DNA from: Hyphomicrobiales bacterium
GTDB taxonomy: Bacteria; Pseudomonadota; Alphaproteobacteria; Rhizobiales; Kaistiaceae
Reading direction: 5' to 3'
Assembly (NCBI GenBank): GCA_024222895.1
Contig: JAAEOR010000603.1
Coordinates: forward strand, 1-36,440
DNA length: 36,440 bases
The notes beneath the pieces were generated by a model that was not told the origin of the DNA, searched no databases, and was given only the letters and a program-made list of their open reading frames with translations. Positions within the stretch are counted from its first letter, which is position 1; each line of letters begins with the position of its first letter. Positions 15,774 through 24,149 of the stretch are shown piece by piece. Position numbers and translations under genes: made by a program.

Positions 15774-16673
15774 ATGACGGTCGCTCAATCCGCGCTCGAA
15801 GAAGTAAGCCAGCCGCATCGCCTCACTCGCTTGTTCCGTTATCTGCGCCGAAACAAGAGCCTGGCGATCGGGCTTTTCATTCTTCTGATCCTGGTCGCCT
15901 TCACGGTGATTGGTCTGTTGACCATCGACCCGAGGCAAGCCTATCCCCTTGCGGCGCCCCCCAGGCGGCCGCCCAGTTGGGACTATCCCTTCGGCACCGA
16001 CTTCTTCGGCCGGAACCTGCTGGCAGCAATGGTTGTCGGTGCCTGGCAAACCGCTTTCATCGGTGTTCTCGCCGGTGGCCTGGGCACACTTATTGGCGTC
16101 GTCCTTGGCTTCGTATCTGCCTATTTCGGCGGATGGATCGACTCGACGATCCGAGTAGTCTGCCAGATCCTCACACCGATCCCGGTGCTGCTGATTCAGG
16201 TGGTTGTGGCAGGATCGCTGGACAAACGCGACGTGACGATCGTTACGATGGCCCTCATCGTCATGATGCTGGCATGGATGGGTCCGACCCTGGTGATCCG
16301 CTCACAGGTGCTGACAATGAAGGAACGGCAGTTCGTGTCGGTTGCGAAGTTGTCGGGCGTCGGCGATCTCGGGATCATATTCAAGGAGATCCTGCCCAAC
16401 CTCATTCCCTTCATCGCGGCTGCATTTGTCGGCCAGGTCTTCCTGGCGGTGTTCGCGTCGTTTTACCTGGCCGTGCTCGGCCTTGGCCCACTGCGCGAGC
16501 CGCTACTGGGCAACATCATCTGGTCCGCCCAGTCACAAGGCGCGTTCTTCAATGGTTGGTGGTGGTGGCCGATCGAGCCGGCGGTTGGGATGATCCTGAT
16601 CCTGGGGTCGCTCGCTCTGATCAATATGGGGCTTGATGAACTCGCCAATCCCCGGGTGCGGAAGGCCGAATGA
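15774..16673 (+). CDS. ABC transporter permease, DppC/OppC type
   Basis: A 299-residue partner permease. It has a cytoplasmic N-terminus (RLFRYLRRNKSLAIGLFILL), the DYPFGTDFFGRNLLAAMVVG motif typical of DppC (usual form HPLGTDxLGRD), several membrane helices, and the EAA-like loop KERQFVSVAKLSGVGDLGII leading to ILPNLIPFIAAAF. The ATG at 15774 has AGGAG at 15761-15765, overlapping the stop of the upstream permease, a sign of translational coupling. Its 3' end overlaps the next gene by four bases (ATGA at 16670). Together with the DppB-type protein it forms the channel of the importer. Confidence 0.92.
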   Translation: MTVAQSALEEVSQPHRLTRLFRYLRRNKSLAIGLFILLILVAFTVIGLLTIDPRQAYPLAAPPRRPPSWDYPFGTDFFGRNLLAAMVVGAWQTAFIGVLAGGLGTLIGVVLGFVSAYFGGWIDSTIRVVCQILTPIPVLLIQVVVAGSLDKRDVTIVTMALIVMMLAWMGPTLVIRSQVLTMKERQFVSVAKLSGVGDLGIIFKEILPNLIPFIAAAFVGQVFLAVFASFYLAVLGLGPLREPLLGNIIWSAQSQGAFFNGWWWWPIEPAVGMILILGSLALINMGLDELANPRVRKAE

Positions 16674-17716
16674 CCATGGCAAGTTCCGTTCAAGCGGAAG
16701 GCGCCCAGGCCGCGCCGAAGCCACCGTCAGATCCCGTTGCCGTCGGAGGCACCGACTCGGTGCTGCAGGTCCGCAATCTGGAGGTGACCTACTACACCGA
16801 TGCGGGCCGCGCCAAAGCTCTCGACGACGTGAGCTTCTCGCTCGGTGCCGGCGAGAAGCTGGGCATGGTTGGCGAGTCCGGCTCGGGTAAGAGCACCCTC
16901 GCCCTCGCGATGATGCGCATGATCAAGGAACCGGGCCGCATCGAGAACGGCGAGGTCGTCGTCGACGGAACTGATTTGATCGCTCTGGACGAAGATGCCA
17001 TGCGCCGGGCTCGTCTCAGCAAGATCGCCTACATCCCCCAGGGCGCGATGAACTCCCTCAATCCGGTGATGCGGATCGGCGCCCAGATGGTGGATGCCGT
17101 CAAGTCGCATGTTCCGGACGAACAGCCCTCGGCAATCAGAGACCGCTGTATGCATGCTCTGGCGTCCGTCGATCTGGACCCCAAGGCGTTCCGCATGTAC
17201 CCGCACGAACTCAGCGGCGGCATGAAACAGCGTGTCTGCGTCGCCATCGGCATATTGCTGCATCCGCAAGTGATTATTGCCGACGAACCGACCAGCGCCC
17301 TCGACGTGGTTACGCAGCGCCAGGTGATGGAGACCATCGATCGCGTTCAGTCATCGATCAATGCCGCTGTCATCCTGATCGGTCACGACATGGGCCTGAT
17401 GGCCCAGTTCGTCGACAAGGTCGCGGTGATGTACGCCGGGCGCCTGGTCGAAGTGAGCGCGGTGCGCGACATGTTCACCGATCCGAAACATCCATACGCT
17501 CAGGCGTTGATCAACAGCCTGCCGAATCTCGACAACAAGGGCGTGTTCGAAGGCATTCCGGGGCTTGCACCTTCCTTGCTACGCCTGCCGAGCGGTTGTG
17601 CGTTTCACCCGCGCTGTTCGCGCGTGATGGACATCTGCAGCGCGAAGCGCCCGGAGGTAACCGCGCTGCCGGGCGGCCATACGGTCATGTGCCACCTCTT
17701 CGATGGAGAGGCGTGA
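16670..17716 (+). CDS. ABC transporter ATPase, DppD/OppD type
   Basis: A 348-residue nucleotide-binding subunit. After a variable 25-residue N-terminus come Walker A GESGSGKST, the Q-loop YIPQGAMNSLNPV, signature LSGGMKQRV, Walker B VIIADEPTSALD and the H-loop LIGHDMGLM. The C-terminal oligopeptide-transporter domain has CAFHPRCSRVMDIC, the cysteine cluster that in DppD/OppD proteins can bind a 4Fe-4S cluster. The ATG at 16670 overlaps the permease stop; the ATG at 16676 is an alternative. It pairs with the DppF-type ATPase that follows. Confidence 0.93.
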   Translation: MTMASSVQAEGAQAAPKPPSDPVAVGGTDSVLQVRNLEVTYYTDAGRAKALDDVSFSLGAGEKLGMVGESGSGKSTLALAMMRMIKEPGRIENGEVVVDGTDLIALDEDAMRRARLSKIAYIPQGAMNSLNPVMRIGAQMVDAVKSHVPDEQPSAIRDRCMHALASVDLDPKAFRMYPHELSGGMKQRVCVAIGILLHPQVIIADEPTSALDVVTQRQVMETIDRVQSSINAAVILIGHDMGLMAQFVDKVAVMYAGRLVEVSAVRDMFTDPKHPYAQALINSLPNLDNKGVFEGIPGLAPSLLRLPSGCAFHPRCSRVMDICSAKRPEVTALPGGHTVMCHLFDGEA

Positions 17717-17717
17717 C

Positions 17718-18722
17718 ATGGCAAACCTGCTCGAACTCCACGGCGTCACCAAAATCTACTCGCGCGGCCTGATCCATGCCAAGGAAAACGTCGCGCTCCG
17801 CGACTTCTCGCTGACGCTGAAGGAAGACGAACCAACGATTCTCACCGTCGCCGGTGAGAGCGGCAGCGGCAAGACAACCCTGGCGATGCTGCTGCTCGGC
17901 TTCATTGACGCGACAGAAGGCCAGATCCTCTACAACGGCAAGGACATCAGCACGCTTCGTGGAAAGCAACGACTCGCCTATCGACGTGAAGTTCAGGCGG
18001 TGTTCCAGGATCCGTTCGCCGTGTTCAATCCATTCTACACCGTCGACCATTTGCTCACCGTTCCCATCCGCCGTTTCAAGCTGGCGCAGTCAAAGGCCGC
18101 CGCGCGTGAGAAGATGGACGAGGCACTGACGGCAGTGGGCTTGCGACCTGAAGACGTGCTTGGTCGGTTCCCGCACCAGCTCTCCGGAGGCCAACGCCAG
18201 CGAATCAACGTCGCCAGGGCGCTGCTGTTGCGGCCACGCCTCCTCGTCGCAGACGAACCGGTGTCGATGGTCGACGCATCTCTAAGGGCAAGTATTCTGG
18301 AGACCTTGCGCAACCTCCAGCGCGACTACGGCGTCTCCATCATCTACATCACCCACGATCTGACGACCGCCTATCACATTGCCAAGTCGATCATTGTGCT
18401 TTACCGCGGCGCGGTGATGGAAGCGGGCGATGTCGACGCCGTGATCAAGGATCCTCAACATCCTTATACGCGCCTCCTGGTCGACTCCATTCCCTGGCCT
18501 GATCTGGATCAGCGTTGGGGCGAACACTCGATCATAGCGCGAGAGGCTGACGAAACCGGTGAGGGTTGTCCTTTTCGCGGGCGCTGCCCTTCGGCGATGG
18601 ATGTCTGCAAGACGCGACCGCCGCTCTTTGAGATCGGATCGCATCAAACCGCATCGTGCTTTCTCTATTCGAACAAACCGGAGATCGTCTCCGATCGACT
18701 GTCGCAACTCTTGCCGGCCTGA
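17718..18722 (+). CDS. ABC transporter ATPase, DppF/OppF type
   Basis: A 334-residue second ATPase of the importer. Motifs are Walker A GESGSGKTT, Q-loop VFQDPFAVFNPFYTV, signature LSGGQRQRI, Walker B LLVADEPVSMVD and H-loop YITHDLTTA. The C-terminal CPFRGRCPSAMDVC segment is the usual OppF-type cysteine cluster. The ATG at 17718 has GGAGAGG six bases upstream within the 3' end of the previous gene; the in-frame ATG at 17703 would overlap that gene by 14 bases and lacks such a site. It ends the transporter part of the operon; a 152-base gap with a stem-loop follows before uxuA. Confidence 0.93.
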   Translation: MANLLELHGVTKIYSRGLIHAKENVALRDFSLTLKEDEPTILTVAGESGSGKTTLAMLLLGFIDATEGQILYNGKDISTLRGKQRLAYRREVQAVFQDPFAVFNPFYTVDHLLTVPIRRFKLAQSKAAAREKMDEALTAVGLRPEDVLGRFPHQLSGGQRQRINVARALLLRPRLLVADEPVSMVDASLRASILETLRNLQRDYGVSIIYITHDLTTAYHIAKSIIVLYRGAVMEAGDVDAVIKDPQHPYTRLLVDSIPWPDLDQRWGEHSIIAREADETGEGCPFRGRCPSAMDVCKTRPPLFEIGSHQTASCFLYSNKPEIVSDRLSQLLPA

Positions 18723-18727
18723 GCGGT

Positions 18728-18758
18728 ACCTGCTGCGGCATTTCGATTTCCGGCAGGT
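18728..18758 (+). other. Intercistronic stem-loop before uxuA
   Basis: ACCTGC (18728-18733) pairs with GCAGGT (18753-18758). Inside, CGG (18736-18738) pairs with CCG (18750-18752) after a two-base TG bulge. The loop is 11 bases. There is no T-run. It lies just after the last transporter gene and may tune mRNA stability across the 152-base gap to uxuA. Confidence 0.5.
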
Positions 18759-18874
18759 GTTGCCGAGGCCTCGAATACGTGTATCTCAGCAGTGCTCTCT
18801 GATAGCCCCCGAATTTCCTCTGGCGGTCAGCCTTGGGGGGAACGATGTATCGGAGCGCGCGTAAGTGAGGAAGT

Positions 18875-19837
18875 ATGCTTGAAATTGCTGAAATGATCAG
18901 CCCGGTGCCGTCGCCAATCTGGAAGCTGGCGAAGCAGGCCGGTGTCGATGTGGCCGTTGGCGGCCTGCCGGTCGACGACGTGGCAAGCGGCGAGGCGCCG
19001 TGGGACTATGCGCCATTGCTGCGGATGAAGGAGCAATATGAAGCAGCTGGTTTCAAGCTCGCCGTCATCGAGGCGCGCCCGCCGCTCAATCTCGCCAAAC
19101 GCGGGCTGCCCGGTCGCGACGAAGAGATCGCGACTGTCTGCACGCTGCTGGAAAACATGGGCAAACTTGGCGTGCCGGTCTGGTGCTACGAATGGATGAC
19201 GGATTTCAACTGGCTGCGCACCAATCTGAGCACACCGTCGCGGGGCGGCTCGGTGGTTACCAGCTTCGACAGCGCGGATGTCCCGGACGATCCGATGGAG
19301 CTCGGACCCATCAGCGAGGAAGAACTCTGGATCAATCTCGGATATTTCCTCAACAAGGTCCTGCCCGTTGCCGAGAAGGCGAACGTCAAGCTCGCCATGC
19401 ACCCGGACGACCCACCGCTTTCGCCAATCCGGGGCGTCGGCCGGATCATGCGCAGCGTCGAAAACTTTCGGCGGCTTCTTGATCTGCATCCGAGCCTGAT
19501 GAACGGCATCACGCTCTGTCAGGGCAACTTCACGCTGATGACCGAGGACCTGCCCGGCGTTATCCGGGAACTCGGTGACAAGATATTCTTTGTTCATTTT
19601 CGCGATGTGAAGGGCACTCCATCGCATTTCGAAGAAACCTGGCACGATGCGGGAAAAACCAACATGCTGGCGTGCATGCGCGCCTACCGGGATATCGGCT
19701 TCAACGGGGTTCTTCGTCCCGACCACGTGCCGACGGTTGAAGGCGACAGCAACGACAATGCCGGGTACTCCGCGTTCGGACGGCTCTATGCCATCGGCTA
19801 CATCCGCGGCCTTCGGCAAGCTGTTTATGCCGAGTAA
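18875..19837 (+). CDS. uxuA: D-mannonate dehydratase, UxuA type
   Basis: A 320-residue TIM-barrel protein of the UxuA family, which dehydrates D-mannonate to 2-keto-3-deoxygluconate using Fe2+ or Mn2+. Family signs are GVPVWCYEWMTDFNWLRTNL, the metal-site strands KLAMHPDDPPLSPIRGVGRI and GITLCQGNF, then FVHFRDVKG and the C-terminal GVLRPDHVPTVEGD. It is somewhat shorter than E. coli UxuA (394 residues) but close to short bacterial homologs. The ATG at 18875 is preceded by GTGAGG at 18865-18870. It is followed after 9 bases by the SDR gene, so the two are coupled. A related TIM-barrel isomerase is a less likely alternative. Confidence 0.85.
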   Translation: MLEIAEMISPVPSPIWKLAKQAGVDVAVGGLPVDDVASGEAPWDYAPLLRMKEQYEAAGFKLAVIEARPPLNLAKRGLPGRDEEIATVCTLLENMGKLGVPVWCYEWMTDFNWLRTNLSTPSRGGSVVTSFDSADVPDDPMELGPISEEELWINLGYFLNKVLPVAEKANVKLAMHPDDPPLSPIRGVGRIMRSVENFRRLLDLHPSLMNGITLCQGNFTLMTEDLPGVIRELGDKIFFVHFRDVKGTPSHFEETWHDAGKTNMLACMRAYRDIGFNGVLRPDHVPTVEGDSNDNAGYSAFGRLYAIGYIRGLRQAVYAE

Positions 19838-19846
19838 ATTCTCACG

Positions 19847-20680
19847 ATGAAGATCGCCCTCACCGGTGGAACCGGCCGCATTGGACAGGCAATCGCAACC
19901 GAGGCGCTCGGCCGGGGTCACAGCGTAGTCAGCATCGACCGTGCCGCCCCCGCCGACGGCACGACGCATGAGAATGTGGACGCCATCACGGTCGACTTAA
20001 CCAATTACGACCAGCTCCTTCATGCTTTTGATGGCTGCGATGCCCTGATTCACATGGCGGCAATCCCCTCGCCCGGCCGGCATTCCGATCACGTCGTCCA
20101 CAACAACAATGTCGTTGGAAGCTACAATGCGCTGCGTGCGGCCGCCGAGCACGGCATTGAACGAGTCTGCCAGGCATCAAGCGTCAATGCGATCGGTCTG
20201 TCCTACAGCCGGGCGCCACGTTTCGACTACTTTCCAATTGACGAAGAGCACCCCAACTACAACGAGGAGGCCTACGGCCTGTCAAAATGGATCTGTGAGC
20301 AACAAGCCGACAGTCTCGTGCGACGCTATGAGGCAATGCGCATTGCGAGCATGCGGTTCCACTGGGTCGTCGCTGATCGCGCCACCGCGAGCCAATCGTT
20401 CAATCGGGAGAGCAAGCAGCCCGACAAGCACCTGTGGGCCTATACACGCTTCGAGGCAGCGGCTCGAGCGTGCCTGCTCAGCCTCGAAGCACCTTTCACG
20501 GGGCACGAGACCTTCTATATCATTGCACCGGATACGACGGTGGACGTGCCGAGCCTCGAATTGGCGGCACAGCATTTCCCGGACGTGCCGATCCGTGCCG
20601 ACCTCACCGGCAATCGCAGCTTTTTCAGTTCGGCGAAGGCCGAGAAGATACTCGGCTGGACGCACGATCGGCCGGACTGA
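19847..20680 (+). CDS. NAD-dependent SDR, uronate-dehydrogenase-like
   Basis: A 277-residue extended short-chain dehydrogenase/epimerase. The Rossmann motif is GGTGRIG (Gly7, Gly10, Gly13); HMAAIPSPGRH follows the fourth strand; ASSVNAIG supplies the catalytic Ser region; and Tyr143-x3-Lys147 (YGLSK) completes the triad. The length and NNNVVGSYNALRAAAEHG segment resemble uronate dehydrogenase (Udh), which oxidises glucuronate or galacturonate to the aldarolactone. The gene context (UxuA nine bases upstream, an aldarate dehydratase earlier in the window) supports that role. A general sugar-nucleotide epimerase/reductase remains possible. It is the last gene of the importer operon and faces msrP. 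Confidence 0.7.
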   Translation: MKIALTGGTGRIGQAIATEALGRGHSVVSIDRAAPADGTTHENVDAITVDLTNYDQLLHAFDGCDALIHMAAIPSPGRHSDHVVHNNNVVGSYNALRAAAEHGIERVCQASSVNAIGLSYSRAPRFDYFPIDEEHPNYNEEAYGLSKWICEQQADSLVRRYEAMRIASMRFHWVVADRATASQSFNRESKQPDKHLWAYTRFEAAARACLLSLEAPFTGHETFYIIAPDTTVDVPSLELAAQHFPDVPIRADLTGNRSFFSSAKAEKILGWTHDRPD

Positions 20681-20722
20681 GACGGGTCCGCGTCGCGCAC
20701 CGGCATTGATTGCGTCCGGCCG
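20669..20722. terminator. Convergent inverted repeat between SDR gene and msrP
   Basis: CGGCCGGAC (20669-20677) and GTCCGGCCG (20714-20722) are perfect nine-base arms with a 36-base loop, overlapping the SDR stop. Its place between convergent genes suggests a bidirectional 3' end, but no T-run is present. Confidence 0.4.
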
Positions 20723-20748
20723 GGGCTGCGCCCGATCCCTCGACGTGC

Positions 20749-21705
20749 CTACATGTAGAGCCGCTGATCGTCCATTCCGGCATAGAGATCCGCAACGAAC
20801 TCGCCGTAGCCGTTGTACAGCTCGGTGGGAATCCGCTCATTCGTTGCCAGATCGCGCTCGGTTGCCTGACTCCAGCGCGGATGCGCGACATCCGGATTCA
20901 CGTTCGCCCAGAAGCCATATTCGGATGGCCCCAGTTCTTCCCAGAAGGTTATCGGCCGTTCGTCCGTGAACGTGAAGCGGACAATCGACTTGATCGACTT
21001 GAAGCCGTATTTCCAGGGCAAATGAATCCGCAATGGCGCGCCCATCGACTTGGCGACGGGTTTGCCGTAGGCGCCGGTCACCAGGAACGCGAGTTCATTG
21101 TTCGCCTCCGCCATGGTGACCCCCTCGACGTAAGGCCAGGGGTACCAAACCTGCTTCTGACCGGTCGCCACATCCGGCATCATGAAGGTCTCCATGCGCA
21201 GATATTGGGCGTCGCCAAGCGGTCTGGCGAACTTCACCAGTTCAGAGACCGGGAACCCGGTCCAGGGAACGGTTATCGACCAGGCCTCTACGCAGCGATG
21301 GCGGTAAAGGCGCTCCTCCAGCGGCATCCTGCGGATCAGGGTGTCGATGTCGGTCGTGATCTCCTCTTCGACCATACCGTCGATCTTCACTTCCCACGGG
21401 CGAGTTGGCAGAGCCTCGGCCGCAGCCGAGATGTTCCTTTGCGTCCCGAATTCATAGAAGTTGTTGTAGGTCGTATTGATTGACTCCGGCGTGACCGGCC
21501 GATTGATGGTGTATCTGGAATTCCGCGGCGCCGGATAAAGATCCGCGGTTGGATCGGTATCGGCGGCCCGGGCCACGAAGGGGAACGCCGACGACGCGAG
21601 GCCGACACCGCCTGCGGCCAGAATCTGGCGACGATCAAAATAGGTCGATTCCGGCGTGGCAAGCCGCTCCGGGATCTCCCAGCCTCTCGTACGTTTGATA
21701 TACAT
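20749..21705 (-). CDS. msrP: Protein-methionine-sulfoxide reductase catalytic subunit MsrP
   Basis: A 318-residue Tat-exported molybdoenzyme (formerly YedY) of the sulfite-oxidase fold that repairs oxidised methionine in periplasmic proteins. The signal has FDRRQILAAGGVGL (RR at 25-26) and a likely cleavage near ARAAD. Family signs are YNNFYEFGT (about 80-88), RPWEVKIDGMVEE and HRCVEAWSITVPWTGFPV, in which Cys138 is the molybdenum ligand. The ATG at 21705 is chosen over an in-frame ATG at 21738 because AGGGA lies upstream and homology starts there. Its usual haem membrane partner MsrQ is not adjacent. The molybdate importer at 29994 would serve it. Confidence 0.93.
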   Translation of the reverse strand: MYIKRTRGWEIPERLATPESTYFDRRQILAAGGVGLASSAFPFVARAADTDPTADLYPAPRNSRYTINRPVTPESINTTYNNFYEFGTQRNISAAAEALPTRPWEVKIDGMVEEEITTDIDTLIRRMPLEERLYRHRCVEAWSITVPWTGFPVSELVKFARPLGDAQYLRMETFMMPDVATGQKQVWYPWPYVEGVTMAEANNELAFLVTGAYGKPVAKSMGAPLRIHLPWKYGFKSIKSIVRFTFTDERPITFWEELGPSEYGFWANVNPDVAHPRWSQATERDLATNERIPTELYNGYGEFVADLYAGMDDQRLYM

Positions 21706-21799
21706 CGTTAGTTTCCCTGCCAGAGTGTTGAAGCACACCTATTCCGGCCCGGGGACACGATCAAATCACGATGGTGTGGAGCGCCGCGGCCCCGTGACG

Positions 21800-23854
21800 T
21801 TACGCGGCCTTAGCACCCGCCCTCTCGATTGCCTGATCCGCAAGTTTGCCCGTCAGCTCTGCAAGATGGTCAAATTCGGCGCTGAATGTGCCGACTCCGG
21901 CGGTAGCGGAGCGGAGCTCGACAATCAGATCCCTGATTTCTGACTGGGGAATCATCGCCTCGACCACATCCCAGCCCGGCCAATCCGGCCGCGCGTCGAA
22001 ACCCAGCAGCTGCCCACGACGTTGCGAAACGATGCCGTTTACCCTTGGCGTCGCGTCCGAGGGTACGGCCACTTCCACCTTGAGTACCGGTTCGAGCAAC
22101 ACCGGTTTGCATTGCGGCATGCCCTCGCGCATGCCGACCTGCGCCGCGGTCCGGAAGGCCTGATCGGAGGAATCGACCGAGTGATAAGAGCCATCGGTGA
22201 GTGTTACCGCCACATCGACAACCCGAAACCCGAGGGGACCCCGGTCGAGATAGTCGGCGATTCCGCCCTCGATCGATGAGAAGTAGTTGCGCGGCACGGC
22301 ACCGCCGCTGATGGTTTGCGCAAAGCTGAATCCCGCACCGCGCGGCTGCGGTTTGATGTCGAGCATGACATCACCGAACTGCCCATGGCCGCCGGATTGC
22401 TTTTTGTGGCGGCCGCGCACCGTCACGGACCCGCGAATTGTCTCCTTATAGGGCACCTGCGGATCCTGAGTCGTGACCGAGATTCCATATTTGCCGGTCA
22501 GTCGTTCGAGAGCGACACGCAGGTGCATTTCACCCTGCCCTTCCAGCACCGTCTCACCTGTCTCCTGAACGTGGACGACGCGAAGCGACGGGTCTTCCTC
22601 CACTACCTTGGTCAAGGCAGACGAGAGCTTCACGTCGTCCTTTCGTTCAGCCGCCGCAACCGCTGTGCCGAGCACAGGTCGTGGCGGGTCGAGCGGCGCC
22701 ACCTGGGCCGGCGGCTCTTTGGCGGTCGACATCGTCCAACCGGTTTGAACGTCATCGAGCTTGCCCAGCCCGACGGCCTCGCCGGCAACAGCGGCATCCC
22801 GCTTGTTCGCCTGTTGGCCCATGAGGCGGAACACCCCGGAGACACGTCCGGCCGGGCCATTCGGACCGGTGAGCTCGACACCGTCGCCTACCGTACCGTT
22901 CAGGATGCGCGCAACCGAAAGCTTGCCGCCATGTGTTGTATGGAGCGTCTTGAGAATCTGAACGGCGCCTTCTCCATCATCGGGCACGCCGAGCCGGTCG
23001 CGCGTCTGGTCAATGCCGGGCGCTTCATGTCGAATCGCCTTCAGCAGCCGGCCGATGCCGTTTGCCTTCTCGGCCGCCCCAATCAGCACCGGACAGATGA
23101 CCCCGGCGCGCATCTCGCGAACCAGATCGGTGAAAATCTGCTCACGATCCGGCTGCAAGTCCTCGAGAAGCTGCTCCATCAGCCCGTCATCGTAGTCGGC
23201 AAGGGTTTCCAGCATGGTGAAACGGGCCTCTGCCTCACGGGCGCGATCGTCGTCGGCCATACTGATCATCTCGCTCGCCGCATGCTCGCGGTAGACGAAG
23301 GCCCTCTCCAGGGCGAGATCGATGAAGCCGGAAACGACGTCGTTCTGCCAGATGGGAATATGGCGAAGCACCATAGGCACTTCGCTGGCCGTCTGAAGCA
23401 TCTCCAAGGTCTGGCGGACACTTCCCTCGACCTTGTCGACCTTGTTGAGGAACAGGATACGGGGAACACCCTTGTCCTCGAGGCTCTTAAGGATGACCTG
23501 GAGGGCTGGAATCTTCTTCTCATCCGCCTCGGCGACAACGATGGCCAGATCGACGCCGGCGAGAACGGGCTCCGCCTCAAAGGAAAACTCGACGGAACCT
23601 GGGCAATCGATGATTGTCAGCCGATCGCCCATGAATTCGGTCTCGGCGACATTGGCTTCAACACTCATCTGATGAGCCCGCGCTTCAGGCGAGCCGTCAC
23701 CGACGGTGTTCCCCTCGGCAATCGTACCCTGGCGGGTCACCGTGTCGGTTCGCGCCAGAATCGCCTCAAGTAGTGTTGTCTTGCCGCTGGCAAACGGGCC
23801 CACCAGTGCAATGCACCGTGGCCCCTCGATTCTTCCGCCGCCGTTTTCTGCCAT
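21800..23854 (-). CDS. Elongation factor G-like GTPase
   Basis: A 684-residue translational-GTPase paralog with all EF-G domains. The G-domain has P-loop GPFASGKT (19-26), DCPGSVEF (83-90) and NKVD (137-140), followed by domain II, domain III (GEMHLRVALERL), domain IV (SVTVRGRHKKQSGGHGQFG) and a domain V ending in AIERAGAKAA. Against canonical EF-G (DTPGHVDF) the catalytic His after DxPG is replaced by Ser87, and the switch I RGITI segment reads HQMSVEA. This fits the EF-G-like family of unknown function rather than FusA. The ATG at 23854 has GGGGAG upstream and homology starts there; an earlier in-frame ATG at 23953 is not needed. It is divergent from corA. Confidence 0.9.
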   Translation of the reverse strand: MAENGGGRIEGPRCIALVGPFASGKTTLLEAILARTDTVTRQGTIAEGNTVGDGSPEARAHQMSVEANVAETEFMGDRLTIIDCPGSVEFSFEAEPVLAGVDLAIVVAEADEKKIPALQVILKSLEDKGVPRILFLNKVDKVEGSVRQTLEMLQTASEVPMVLRHIPIWQNDVVSGFIDLALERAFVYREHAASEMISMADDDRAREAEARFTMLETLADYDDGLMEQLLEDLQPDREQIFTDLVREMRAGVICPVLIGAAEKANGIGRLLKAIRHEAPGIDQTRDRLGVPDDGEGAVQILKTLHTTHGGKLSVARILNGTVGDGVELTGPNGPAGRVSGVFRLMGQQANKRDAAVAGEAVGLGKLDDVQTGWTMSTAKEPPAQVAPLDPPRPVLGTAVAAAERKDDVKLSSALTKVVEEDPSLRVVHVQETGETVLEGQGEMHLRVALERLTGKYGISVTTQDPQVPYKETIRGSVTVRGRHKKQSGGHGQFGDVMLDIKPQPRGAGFSFAQTISGGAVPRNYFSSIEGGIADYLDRGPLGFRVVDVAVTLTDGSYHSVDSSDQAFRTAAQVGMREGMPQCKPVLLEPVLKVEVAVPSDATPRVNGIVSQRRGQLLGFDARPDWPGWDVVEAMIPQSEIRDLIVELRSATAGVGTFSAEFDHLAELTGKLADQAIERAGAKAA

Positions 23855-24149
23855 GGTCGCGCTCCCCGTTCCTAATTTGTTCCCAAACACTCCGATATGC
23901 TCTGTGTTAATCGTCTCAGGGAACGAAGCGGCTGACAAGGGGATCAATGCCAAAACCCGCGCGGCGGCGGCGGCGCATCATCCGGCCCGTGACGTAGATC
24001 CTCGTTCCACGGGCCCGGTGCTCGATCACCCCGGGGTGAATCCGGCCTGGGTAGTATCGCCCGGAGGGAGATGCCGGTACAGAAGCATGCAAGGGCGACA
24101 TTCCCTGTACCAATCTGACTCGGGTTCCCGCCGAACCGAGGTGACCGCC
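23855..24149. promoter_or_regulatory. Divergent region with palindromes in the corA leader
   Basis: This 295-base region holds promoters for the EF-G-like gene and corA. Two ordered elements lie on the corA side. One is a perfect 14-bp palindrome (TCACCCCGGGGTGA, 24026-24039). The other is GGTACAG (24076-24082) inverted as CTGTACC (24105-24111). No protein-like frame precedes the corA ATG. Confidence 0.45.

Noticed and set aside
22316-23773. 485-codon open frame on the plus strand
   Set aside because: Antisense to the EF-G-like gene, whose motifs are unambiguous; the plus-strand translation matches nothing I know.
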